Below, piece after piece: positions 7,897 through 14,576 of a DNA stretch of 18,992 nt (within the stretch, counting starts at the first letter, position 1; every line of letters starts with the position of its first letter). The notes beneath the pieces were generated by a model. That model did no database searches. It was given only the letters and a program-made list of their open reading frames with translations, and had not been told where the DNA came from. Source of the stretch: an uncultured Alistipes sp. Its GTDB lineage: Bacteria > Bacteroidota > Bacteroidia > Bacteroidales > Rikenellaceae. Location: assembly GCA_947174295.1 (NCBI GenBank), contig CAMWIG010000018.1, positions 1 through 18,992 of the forward strand. Reading direction: 5' to 3'. A program made the position numbers and the translations under genes.

Positions 7897-8546
7897 CGTG
7901 CGGCGGCGGTTTGCGGTTCGCGGCTCTCGTCGGCGTCGAACAGAGCCATGCGGCGTATGAGGCCGATGAGCTCCCCGATGCCCTCGCCCGTCATGCAGTT
8001 GGTGAAGACGAACGGCTTCCCGGGGCGCATGGCCTCCGAGTCGCGGCGCATGACTTCGAGGTCGGCGTGTACGTAGGGTGCCAAATCGGTCTTGTTGATT
8101 ACCAGAATGTCGGAGTGCGAGATTCCCGGGCCGTCCTTGCGCGGTATCTTGTCGCCGGCCGCCACGTCGATTACGTAGATGAAGAAGTCGACCAGCGCAG
8201 GGCTGAACGTGAGCGTGAGGTTGTCGCCGCCCGACTCGATGAGCACGACGTCGCCGTCGGGGAAGCGTGCCTCCATCTCCTCGACGGCGGCGATGTTCAT
8301 CGAGGGGTCCTCGCGCACGGCGGTGTGGGGGCATGCGCCCGTCTCGACGCCTATGATGCGCTCCTCGACGAGTATTCCGCGCAGCATCTTGCGCACGTGC
8401 TTGGCGTCCTCGGTGGTCACCACGTCGTTGGTGATGACCAGAACCTTGTAGCCCAAATCGAGAAGTTTGGGCGTTATGGCCTCGATTATGGCGGTCTTGC
8501 CCGAACCTACGGGGCCGCCTATGCCTATTCGGCAGGTGTTGTTCAT
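7893..8546 (-). CDS. ureG: Urease accessory GTPase UreG
   Basis: This 217-residue SIMIBI-class GTPase has the P-loop GGPVGSGKT (10-18), the nickel/zinc-binding Cys72-Pro73-His74 in TGACPHTAVRED, the switch-like ESGGDNL (104-110) and the guanine-specificity motif NKTDL (151-155). It dimerises around a nickel ion and hands it to urease at the cost of GTP, using the UreD-UreF complex. The length is normal. It overlaps ureD by four bases and is separated from ureF by 248 bases, the only large gap inside the operon, which is filled by repeats. Confidence 0.97.
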   Translation of the reverse strand: MNNTCRIGIGGPVGSGKTAIIEAITPKLLDLGYKVLVITNDVVTTEDAKHVRKMLRGILVEERIIGVETGACPHTAVREDPSMNIAAVEEMEARFPDGDVVLIESGGDNLTLTFSPALVDFFIYVIDVAAGDKIPRKDGPGISHSDILVINKTDLAPYVHADLEVMRRDSEAMRPGKPFVFTNCMTGEGIGELIGLIRRMALFDADESREPQTAAAR

Positions 8547-8578
8547 AAATTCAAAATTTAGAATTCGAAATTCGGAAT
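8547..8578. repeat. AT-rich AATTCAAA/AATTCGAAATTC repeat upstream of ureG
   Basis: This repeat directly abuts the ureG start codon on its 5' side. It is made of AATTCAAAATTTAGAATTC and AAATTCGGAAT units, the complement of the TTTGAATT units found elsewhere in the window. It would form most of the ureG ribosome-binding region, which shows no Shine-Dalgarno. Confidence 0.55.
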
Positions 8579-8654
8579 CGGCGGCATGGTTGAGCCATGC
8601 GTCATGGTTGAATTGCGAATGCGTTTTTTAATTTTCTGTTTGCTTTTCTTTCGG

Positions 8655-8767
8655 TTCGAAATCAGGACTCTCGATGCGCATAATTCTGAATCTGAAATCT
8701 GCATTGTTTTTCGTCCGAGTTCAAAATCCAGACTCTCGATTCGCATAATTTTGAATTTTGAATTCTG
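8655..8767. repeat. Pair of imperfect direct repeats, about 47 bases each, in the ureF-ureG gap
   Basis: Copy one spans 8655-8701 and copy two 8720-8767, a period of 65 bases. They share GACTCTCGAT and CGCATAATT exactly and differ at roughly eight positions. Each ends in a TGAATnTGAA-like AT-rich tail. No coding frame explains them. Confidence 0.7.
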
Positions 8768-8778
8768 AATTTTGAATT
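8745..8778. repeat. AT-rich TTTTGAATT tandem array downstream of ureF
   Basis: Four near-identical units (TAATTTTGAATTTTGAATTC, TGAATTTTGAATTG) follow each other. The first part is the tail of direct-repeat copy two, and the array runs into the palindrome at 8779-8807. Confidence 0.6.
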
Positions 8779-8807
8779 GTTTATGAATTGATATTCAATT
8801 CATAAAC
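8779..8807. repeat. Perfect 13-base inverted repeat at the end of ureF
   Basis: GTTTATGAATTGA and TCAATTCATAAAC are exact complements around a TAT centre. The left-hand bases include the ureF stop (TGA, 8797-8795) and the last codons. The stem is AT-rich and lacks a T-run, so it is a poor intrinsic terminator; a 3'-end processing or protective hairpin, or part of the neighbouring repeat element, is possible. Confidence 0.6.
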
Positions 8808-9463
8808 ATGCGCTGCGTCCCCTTTTCGTGGAGCGAGGCGAGGATGTCGATTTGCGGCGTGAAGGCGCAGATATCGTCCGTCGTGCAGTCGCAGATGCTG
8901 TCGTACATGCGTCCGGCGTCGTCGCCCAGCCGGAACAGAATGCGCTGCGTGTCGTAGTGCGACACGCGTATGCACCGCAGGGCCGCGCCGAGAACCATGT
9001 TCGCCACGCCGTAGATGTGCGATGCGATGAGCTGCCGCTCGTCGATGCCCCATGCCGCGAAGATCATCCCCTGCGCCGCAGGGTAGGTGCCGGGCGTGCG
9101 CGAGGCCTCGATGTCGAGCAGCCACAGACGCACGTTCTGCCGTTCGAGTATGCGCAGCGACAGCTCGCCGAGCTTCTTGCCCATGCGGCATGTCATGAGC
9201 CGCACCTCGTCGCTCATCTTGCATATGAGAGCGCAGCGGTCGGCTTCGAGAATGCCGCGGTAGCGCTGCGCCGTCTGGCTGCGGTGGGCGTGCAGGGCTG
9301 CGATGCCGTCGGTGTGCAGCGCCTGCCGCACGATGTCGCGCACGTACTCTTCGAGCGTCGCCGCATCGTGCACCAGCCCCTCCGCGGCGGCCGTTTCCAG
9401 ACCGTTCGAGAAGGAGAAGGCGCCGATGGGCAGCGTCGAGTCGGTGAGCTGCACGAGCCGCAT
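8795..9463 (-). CDS. ureF: Urease accessory protein UreF
   Basis: The 222-residue all-helical protein starts MRLVQLTDSTLPIGAFSFSN (1-20), the UreF signature l-x-L-x-D-s-x-L-P-x-G-a-f-s-x-S-n-G-l-E, and has ICKMSDEVRLMTCRMGKKL followed by helices usual in the family. UreF bridges UreD and UreG and gates nickel delivery. The ATG at 9463 was chosen because it places this signature at the N-terminus; the open frame continues upstream only by running antiparallel-free through the ureE tail in another frame. It starts 31 bases after ureE. The last five codons lie inside a perfect inverted repeat, which may mean that the end of the gene has been shaped by a repeat insertion. Confidence 0.93.
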   Translation of the reverse strand: MRLVQLTDSTLPIGAFSFSNGLETAAAEGLVHDAATLEEYVRDIVRQALHTDGIAALHAHRSQTAQRYRGILEADRCALICKMSDEVRLMTCRMGKKLGELSLRILERQNVRLWLLDIEASRTPGTYPAAQGMIFAAWGIDERQLIASHIYGVANMVLGAALRCIRVSHYDTQRILFRLGDDAGRMYDSICDCTTDDICAFTPQIDILASLHEKGTQRMFMN

Positions 9464-9494
9464 AAGGGTCGTCGGGTCGCTCGCCGCGGAGCGT

Positions 9495-10205
9495 CTATTT
9501 CCACGCGTGCTCGTGTTCGTTCTCATGCTTGTGCCGGTGATGATGTCCGCAGCCGTGTTCATGACCGTGTTCATGACTGTGCTCGCGGCCGTTTCCGTGG
9601 TTGTGCTCGTGGCAGCGGCTGCCGCCGTGTTCGCCGCCGAAGCGGCCGTGGTGATGGTCGTGCGTCTCGCCCGCGGGGCCCGAGCCGCCGAACAGCCGGC
9701 GTATCTCGTGCGGTGCGAAGTAGGGTATCGCCTCGTCGCCCGGAACGAACGATATGGCGACACCCTCAATGCGGTGCGTGCGCATGACGCTCTCCATGAC
9801 CTTGCGGTCGACCGTCAGCGGAACGTAAACCTTCGTCCCCTTTACCACGGCGGCCCAGTGCTGGTTTCCTATGGCGTGTCCGAGTTCGAGCGCCGTGCGC
9901 AGTATCGTTTCGGGCGCGGCGCCCGAAAGCGAGCCGAGGTCGGCGACCATTACCTCGTTCAGCCGCAGGCGAATCACGGCGATGCGACCTTCGGCCGGCC
10001 GATAGTCTATCACGTCGCCGTCCGACAGCCTCACGCCGCGTTCGAGCGCTACGGCGTACTCTCCTCCGCGGTCGCCGCAGGCTGTCAGGCGGCTCTTCTG
10101 CGCCGTCCACTGGTCGAGGTCGATATATTCGGTTTCGATGCCGTGCAGGCGTCCAGCCCACTCGGGCGAGGAGATGTTGCCCAGAATTTCGGTGTATATC
10201 TTCAT
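9495..10205 (-). CDS. ureE: Nickel metallochaperone UreE with a long His-rich tail
   Basis: The protein has 236 residues. Residues 1-75 form the peptide-binding domain, 76-160 the metal-binding domain with LGHAIGNQHW (108-117), whose His116 corresponds to the conserved GNxH nickel ligand, and then a tail from 182 to 233 with 20 histidines, two cysteines and many Glu/Gly. UreE delivers nickel to UreG; His tails in Klebsiella-type UreE bind extra nickel and may store it. This tail is longer than the core needs and could buffer Ni, Zn or Cu. The ATG at 10205 lies 11 bases after ureC. The tail DNA is low in complexity (CAC/CAT-GAG-GGC codons), which could make it length-variable between strains. 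Confidence 0.95.
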   Translation of the reverse strand: MKIYTEILGNISSPEWAGRLHGIETEYIDLDQWTAQKSRLTACGDRGGEYAVALERGVRLSDGDVIDYRPAEGRIAVIRLRLNEVMVADLGSLSGAAPETILRTALELGHAIGNQHWAAVVKGTKVYVPLTVDRKVMESVMRTHRIEGVAISFVPGDEAIPYFAPHEIRRLFGGSGPAGETHDHHHGRFGGEHGGSRCHEHNHGNGREHSHEHGHEHGCGHHHRHKHENEHEHAWK

Positions 10206-10216
10206 GGCGCGAATCG

Positions 10217-11935
10217 TTAGCTGAACCAGTACAACTGCCCGAGCGAGAACTTCTCGGCGGGTTTCACGTAGGCGCGGACTCCGTCGATCGTCACCTCGAA
10301 GGTCTCGGGGTTGACGTCGATGCGCGGCGTGGCGCCGTTGCGCACCATGTCGAACTTCGTAATCTGGCGTGTGCGCCGCACGGGGCGCACGATGCGCTGC
10401 AATCCCAGGCGGGTGCGGATGTCGGAGTCGAAGGCCGCGTGCGAGACGAAGGTCATGCAGCTCTCGGGCATAGCCGGGCCGAACGCGCCGTACATCGGAC
10501 GGTAGTAGCACGGCTGGGGCGTGGCGAGCGATGCGTTGGGGTCGCCCATGTTGGCCCAGTTGATGACTCCGCCCTTGATGACCATCTTGGGCTTGGCGCC
10601 GAAGAACTGCGGCTCCCAGAGCACCAGGTCGGCGAGCTTGCCCTTGGCTATCGAGCCCACGTAGTCCGATACGCCGAACGTGACGGCGGGGTTGATGGTG
10701 ATTTTGGCCAGATAGCGCAGCACCCGGAAGTTGTCGTTGCCGTCGGCATCCTCGGCCAGACGGCCCACGGCGTTCTTCATGAACGATGCGGTCTGGAACG
10801 TGCGCATGAACGATTCGCCCACGCGTCCCATCGCCTGCGAGTCGGACGACACCATCGACAGCACGCCCAGGTCGTGCAGCACGTTCTCGGCGGCCTGAGT
10901 CTCGGGACGCACGCGGCTCTCGGCGAACGCCACGTCGGAGGGTATCTTGGGGTTGAGGTTGTGGCATACCATAATCATGTCGAAAAGCTCGGCCTGCGAG
11001 TTGACGCCGAACGGCAGCGTGGGGTTGGTCGACGACGGCAGTACGTAGGGCATCGACGCCACTTTCAGCAGGTCGGGGGCATGGCCTCCGCCGGCACCCT
11101 CGGTGTGGTAGGTGTGAATCGTGCGTCCGTCCATGGCGGCTATGGTGTCCTCGACATATCCGCCCTCGTTCAGAGTGTCGGTGTGGATTGCCACCTGCAC
11201 GTCGTAGCGGTCGGCGGCGCTCAGCGCGGCGCGTATCGCCGCGGGCGTGGAGCCCCAGTCCTCGTGCACTTTGAGCCCGCAAACGCCGGCCTCGATTTGC
11301 TCTTCGAGCGGCTGGTCGACCGAGCAGTTGCCCTTGCCGAGCAGTCCGACGTTGACGGGCAGGCCCTCGAACGAGCGGATTATGCGCTCGATGTTCCAGC
11401 GGCCCGATGTTATTGTCGTTCCGTTGCTGCCGTCGGTGGGGCCGATGCCTCCGCCGAAGAGCGTCGTTATGCCGTTGCTCAGCGCCGCGTAGGCCTGCTG
11501 CGGGGCTATCATGTGGACGTGTCCGTCGATTCCGGCGGCCGTGAGAATCAGATGCTCGCCCGAAATGGCGTCGGTGGCCGCGCTCGTCACGAGGTCGGGA
11601 TGCACGCCCTGCATGATGTTGGGATTTCCGGCCTTGCCGATGCCGGCGATGCGGCCGTCCTTGACTCCGACGTCGGCCTTGACCACGCCCAGCAGCGGGT
11701 CGATTATCGTTACGTTGGTTATCACCAAATCGAGCGACCCCTCCTTCGAGGTCATCGTGTTGGCCAGACCCATTCCGTCGCGGATGGTCTTGCCGCCTCC
11801 GTATACCACCTCGTCGCCGTATTCGCGCAGGTCGCGTTCGATTTCGACGTAGAGGTCGGTGTCGCCCAGACGGATTTTGTCGCCTACCGTCGGGCCGAAC
11901 AGATTGTTGTATTCTTGACGTGAAATTGTAGCCAT
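10217..11935 (-). CDS. ureC: Urease alpha subunit UreC (catalytic)
   Basis: The 572-residue amidohydrolase has every known catalytic residue. By comparison with Klebsiella urease the nickel ligands are His139 and His141 (GIDGHVHM), the carbamylated Lys222 (GLKVHEDWG), His251 (AIHTDTLNE), His277 (TYHTEGAGGGHAPD) and Asp365 (SSDSQAMGRVGE); His224 binds substrate, and the mobile flap carries Cys324 and His325. After His325 comes Asn326 where the Klebsiella enzyme has a second His. The reaction is urea plus water to two ammonia and CO2 in the cytoplasm. The length matches separate-subunit ureases (alpha, beta, gamma as three genes). It is 12 bases from ureB and 11 from ureE, so the cluster is a single operon. 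Confidence 0.98.
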   Translation of the reverse strand: MATISRQEYNNLFGPTVGDKIRLGDTDLYVEIERDLREYGDEVVYGGGKTIRDGMGLANTMTSKEGSLDLVITNVTIIDPLLGVVKADVGVKDGRIAGIGKAGNPNIMQGVHPDLVTSAATDAISGEHLILTAAGIDGHVHMIAPQQAYAALSNGITTLFGGGIGPTDGSNGTTITSGRWNIERIIRSFEGLPVNVGLLGKGNCSVDQPLEEQIEAGVCGLKVHEDWGSTPAAIRAALSAADRYDVQVAIHTDTLNEGGYVEDTIAAMDGRTIHTYHTEGAGGGHAPDLLKVASMPYVLPSSTNPTLPFGVNSQAELFDMIMVCHNLNPKIPSDVAFAESRVRPETQAAENVLHDLGVLSMVSSDSQAMGRVGESFMRTFQTASFMKNAVGRLAEDADGNDNFRVLRYLAKITINPAVTFGVSDYVGSIAKGKLADLVLWEPQFFGAKPKMVIKGGVINWANMGDPNASLATPQPCYYRPMYGAFGPAMPESCMTFVSHAAFDSDIRTRLGLQRIVRPVRRTRQITKFDMVRNGATPRIDVNPETFEVTIDGVRAYVKPAEKFSLGQLYWFS

Positions 11936-11947
11936 AAGAGAACTGTT

Positions 11948-12499
11948 TTATTTTTTGCTTTCGGTTGCGGGTTTCGCCGTGCGCGGCTTTTCGGTCTCCT
12001 TGCGGGTGTGCGGGGCCTTCTCGACGGGTATGTCGCCGACGATTTCGCCGGTGATTTTGAATCCGCAGTTGCGGACGCGTCGCAGTGCGCGCAGACGCGC
12101 CGGGAAGTACGTCGGCGCGTCCTCGTCGCCCGTGTAGCCCATCACCAGCCCGTTGAAGCCGATGACGCGGCGCTTGCCGGCGTAGGGTACGACCTCGACT
12201 GTCTTCTGGTCGCCGGGCTCGAAGCGTATGGCCGTCGTGGCCGGCACGTTGAGGTGGCAGCCGAATGCGGCGTCGCGGTCGAATTCCAGATAGCGGTTTA
12301 CCTCGAAGAAGTGGAAGTGCGAGCCGACCTGAATCGGGCGGTCGCCCGTGTTGCGCACTTTGAGCTTCACGGTCGGACGCCCCGTGTTGTACTCGATTGG
12401 CTCCTCGCGGAGAATCACTCCGCCGACCGCGACGTGTTTCGCAGGCCGGAATCCCGGCTTGCCGGGATAAAGCGTATTGTTTTTGGTCGATTTTTCCAT
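11948..12499 (-). CDS. ureB: Urease beta subunit UreB with terminal extensions
   Basis: The conserved core lies at about residues 24-125: AVGGVILREEPIEYNTGRP, then NTGDRPIQVGSHFHFFEVN (50-68), RDAAFGCHLNVPATTAIRF and a RRVIGFNGLVMG strand. UreB has no catalytic residues; it packs against UreC in the (alpha-beta-gamma)3 assembly. At 183 residues it is clearly longer than the 100-125 usual for a separate beta subunit. The surplus is a 23-residue N-terminal arm and a 55-residue C-terminal tail ending in a Lys/Thr/Pro/Glu-rich, probably disordered stretch (about 158-183). The extension does not resemble UreA, so this is not an A-B fusion. It starts 19 bases after ureA. Confidence 0.95.
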   Translation of the reverse strand: MEKSTKNNTLYPGKPGFRPAKHVAVGGVILREEPIEYNTGRPTVKLKVRNTGDRPIQVGSHFHFFEVNRYLEFDRDAAFGCHLNVPATTAIRFEPGDQKTVEVVPYAGKRRVIGFNGLVMGYTGDEDAPTYFPARLRALRRVRNCGFKITGEIVGDIPVEKAPHTRKETEKPRTAKPATESKK

Positions 12500-12518
12500 G
12501 ACGATTCGTTTGAAGATG

Positions 12519-12821
12519 TTACTTTATGGGATGGTGGATGCTCACCAGACGCGAGCCGTCGGTGAATACGGCCTCGACTTGCAGCAGGTCTATCATGTCG
12601 GCCACGCCGTCCATGACCTGCTCGCGCCGGAGCACCGATGCGGCCTCCTTCATGACCTGCTCCACGGTCTTTCCCTCGCGGGCCCCCTCCAAGGCCGTCG
12701 AGGTGATGTATGCCACGGCCTCGGGGTAGTTGAGTTTTAACCCCTTGTTCATGCGGCGTTCGGCAATCATGCCGAGCGACAGAAGCATGAGTTTGTCGAT
12801 CTCTCTCGGTGATAAATGCAT
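12519..12821 (-). CDS. ureA: Urease gamma subunit UreA
   Basis: The 100-residue protein matches UreA over its whole length: MHLSPREIDKLML at the start, ERRMNKGLKLNYPEAVAYI (21-39), the family's R-x-x-x-G-l-k-L-N-x-P-E-A signature, and VFTDGSRLVSIHHPIK at the C-terminus. It is the smallest structural subunit of the urease trimer and is first in the operon. The 193-base region upstream is shared with the divergent crcB gene. I find no good minus-strand TAnnTTTG there, so the urease promoter is not located. A 14-base imperfect palindrome, CCGAACAGGTTCGG (12870-12883), lies about 49 bases upstream of the ATG and could be an operator, but the support is weak. Confidence 0.97.
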   Translation of the reverse strand: MHLSPREIDKLMLLSLGMIAERRMNKGLKLNYPEAVAYITSTALEGAREGKTVEQVMKEAASVLRREQVMDGVADMIDLLQVEAVFTDGSRLVSIHHPIK

Positions 12822-12927
12822 AATATTCTACGGTTGAATTTTTTCTTCCATTTCTCGCCTCGGCATACCCCGAACAGGTTCGGCTCTGCGCTCGGTTTAA
12901 CGAAATGGTCGAATCGTTTGTTTTTTA

Positions 12928-12935
12928 TAATTTTG
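12928..12935 (+). promoter_or_regulatory. Candidate -7 promoter element for crcB
   Basis: TAATTTTG is an exact match to TAnnTTTG and would give a leader of about 75 bases before the crcB ATG. A TTTG lies only seven bases upstream, too close to be the -33 box, so the -33 element is unclear. Confidence 0.45.
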
Positions 12936-12952
12936 CGTTCGTGCCTCGGACG

Positions 12953-12976
12953 GCTGGCACCGTATTTGGTGCCGGC
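12953..12976 (+). promoter_or_regulatory. Hairpin in the crcB leader
   Basis: GCTGGCACC pairs with GGTGCCGGC (nine pairs, one G-U) across a GTATTT loop, 38 bases before the crcB start. There is no T-run behind it. The sequence around it lacks the GGnGAUGG and AACCGCC landmarks of the fluoride (crcB) riboswitch, so its role is unknown. Confidence 0.5.
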
Positions 12977-13014
12977 TTGGCCGATATACGTTTTTAAACT
13001 CACTTTACAGCACT

Positions 13015-13392
13015 ATGTTCAAAGCAATGATTATCGCAGGTCTCGGCGGATTCGTCGGTACGTGCCTGCGCTTCCTTACCGGGAAACTGTGCCACGTCGT
13101 CTGGACCCATTCGGCCTTTCCGTGGGGAACGTTCGCGGTCAACGTCGTCGGCAGCTTCCTCATCGGAATACTCTTCGGCCTGGCCGAGAAGAACAATGTC
13201 ATCTCGCCGTCGATGAACGTTCTCCTCATTACGGGATTCTGCGGCGGCTTCACCACCTTCTCGTCCCTGGCCGACGACATGTTTCTGCTCTTGCAGCAGA
13301 AGAACTGGCTGACGTTCGGACTCTACGCCGGACTGACCTTCGTGCTCGGCATCCTGCTGGTGTGGGCGGGTCGTGCGATTGTCAAAGGGTGA
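13015..13392 (+). CDS. crcB: Fluoride channel CrcB/Fluc
   Basis: The 125-residue protein has four transmembrane helices and the Fluc landmarks: GGFVGTCLRF with Arg19, WGTFAVNVVGSFLIG with the pore Asn43, and GFCGGFTTFSS (74-84), which carries the phenylalanine-box and the TTFS sodium-site break. Fluc channels work as dual-topology dimers in the inner membrane and let fluoride leave the cell. One gene is enough for a homodimer. It is divergent from ureA, with no evidence of shared function. It meets the aldo/keto reductase gene convergently at its 3' end. Confidence 0.95.
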   Translation: MFKAMIIAGLGGFVGTCLRFLTGKLCHVVWTHSAFPWGTFAVNVVGSFLIGILFGLAEKNNVISPSMNVLLITGFCGGFTTFSSLADDMFLLLQQKNWLTFGLYAGLTFVLGILLVWAGRAIVKG

Positions 13393-13411
13393 TTCCGTTA
13401 TGGCTCCCGGC

Positions 13412-13446
13412 CGAAAGCCGTCCTCAGATGCTGAGGGCGGCTTTCG
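13412..13446. terminator. Hairpin at the crcB / aldo-keto reductase convergent junction
   Basis: CGAAAGCCGTCCTCAG pairs with CTGAGGGCGGCTTTCG (15 of 16 positions plus a wobble) across an ATG loop, a very stable structure. It starts 20 bases after the crcB stop and contains the stop codon and last codons of the convergent gene. Neither strand has a T-run directly behind it, so it may act as a bidirectional 3'-end hairpin rather than a textbook terminator. Confidence 0.6.
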
Positions 13447-14575
13447 TGTCGGTTTCGAATACCTCGGTCACGCGCTTCAACCAGTCGACGATGCGGATGT
13501 GCTGCGGACATGCGGCCTCGCAGTTGCGGCACTCGATGCAGCTCGATGCGCGGCCGTGCCCCTCGGCCTGAGACTCGTAGGCGTGCAGCCGCGCCGCGAA
13601 CTCCACGTGGCCCGCTTCGTTGTCGGCGTTGTAGAGCAGCAGGTACGACGGAATGCGTATGTCCTCGGGGCATGTCGGCACGCAATAACCGCATGCCGTG
13701 CACTGTATGGGCTCGGCGTGCACTATCATCCCGGCCGCCTTGGCGGCAATCTCGCGCTCGGCATCGTCCATGGGGCGGAAATCGCGCATGAGTGCTGTGT
13801 TGCTCTCCATGTCCGCGAGCGACGACATGCCGCTCAGCACCGTAGTGACGCCGTGCAGGCTCGCCGCGAAACGCAGCGCCCACATCGAGGGCGTGTCGTC
13901 GGGGCGCGCTGCGCGGAACATGCGCTCCACCGCGTGCGGAACCTCGACGAGCAGGCCGCCTTTCTGCGGACACATGGCCACCACGCTCTTGCCGTGGCGG
14001 CGTGCAGTCTCGTAGCAGCGCTGCGCCTGAATCGGCGTGAGCTCCCAGTCGACATAGCTGATTTGCAGCTGCACGAAGTCGACGAACGGATACTCGGTCA
14101 GTATCTCGTCGAGCAGCTCCGGGGAGTCGTGGTACGAGAAGCCCGTCAGGCGGACTTTGCCCTCGTGTTTCATGCGGCGCACGAATTCGAAGCTGCCCAG
14201 CTCCTCGGCGCGGTCGTAGAAGGCGCGCGTGGCGCAGTGCACCAGGTAGCGGTCGAAGTACTCCACGCCGCAGCGCTCCAACTGCTCGGCGAAGATGCGC
14301 TCCTGATGCTCCGGGCTCTCGACGAGCAGCGTCGGGAGCTTGTCGGTGAGCGTGTAGCTCTCCCTCGGATAACGCTCCACGAGCGTGCGGCGTATGGCCG
14401 GCTCGCAGTGGCCGTCATGATAGGTGCTGGCGACGTCGAAATAGGTGAATCCGCGTTCGAGGAACATGTCGACCATGCGCGTGAGCTCCGCCATGTCGAT
14501 TGCGGTCGTATCCGCGGGGTCGGTGAGCGGCAGGTGCATGCAGCCGAAACCGAGTTTGAGTCCGTCGGTTTTCAT
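13424..14575 (-). CDS. Aldo/keto reductase with C-terminal ferredoxin domain
   Basis: The 383-residue protein has an AKR barrel (about 1-285) with the catalytic tetrad Asp47, Tyr52 (FDVASTYHDG), Lys79 (TDKLP) and His113 (YLVHCATR). A C-terminal domain follows with two CxxCxxCxxxCP motifs: Cys292, 295, 298, 302 and Cys346, 349, 352, 356. This arrangement is common in anaerobes; the iron-sulfur clusters probably link the NAD(P)H-dependent barrel to another redox partner. The substrate is unknown. The gene begins one base after the stop of the ECF S-component gene, so they are one operon. In the second cluster the spacing and proline are normal, so both clusters should form. Confidence 0.9.
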   Translation of the reverse strand: MKTDGLKLGFGCMHLPLTDPADTTAIDMAELTRMVDMFLERGFTYFDVASTYHDGHCEPAIRRTLVERYPRESYTLTDKLPTLLVESPEHQERIFAEQLERCGVEYFDRYLVHCATRAFYDRAEELGSFEFVRRMKHEGKVRLTGFSYHDSPELLDEILTEYPFVDFVQLQISYVDWELTPIQAQRCYETARRHGKSVVAMCPQKGGLLVEVPHAVERMFRAARPDDTPSMWALRFAASLHGVTTVLSGMSSLADMESNTALMRDFRPMDDAEREIAAKAAGMIVHAEPIQCTACGYCVPTCPEDIRIPSYLLLYNADNEAGHVEFAARLHAYESQAEGHGRASSCIECRNCEAACPQHIRIVDWLKRVTEVFETDTKAALSI

Positions 14576-14576
14576 C

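Noticed and set aside
8655..8767. CRISPR-like array in the ureF-ureG gap
   Set aside because: Only two imperfect copies with an 18-base gap, AT-rich tails and no cas genes.
10439..11923. A 494-codon plus-strand open frame antisense to ureC
   Set aside because: The opposite strand carries a fully conserved urease alpha subunit. The antisense product has no recognisable domain.
12936..13014. Fluoride riboswitch upstream of crcB
   Set aside because: The GGnGAUGG...CC and AACCGCC landmarks are absent. Only a simple hairpin is present.
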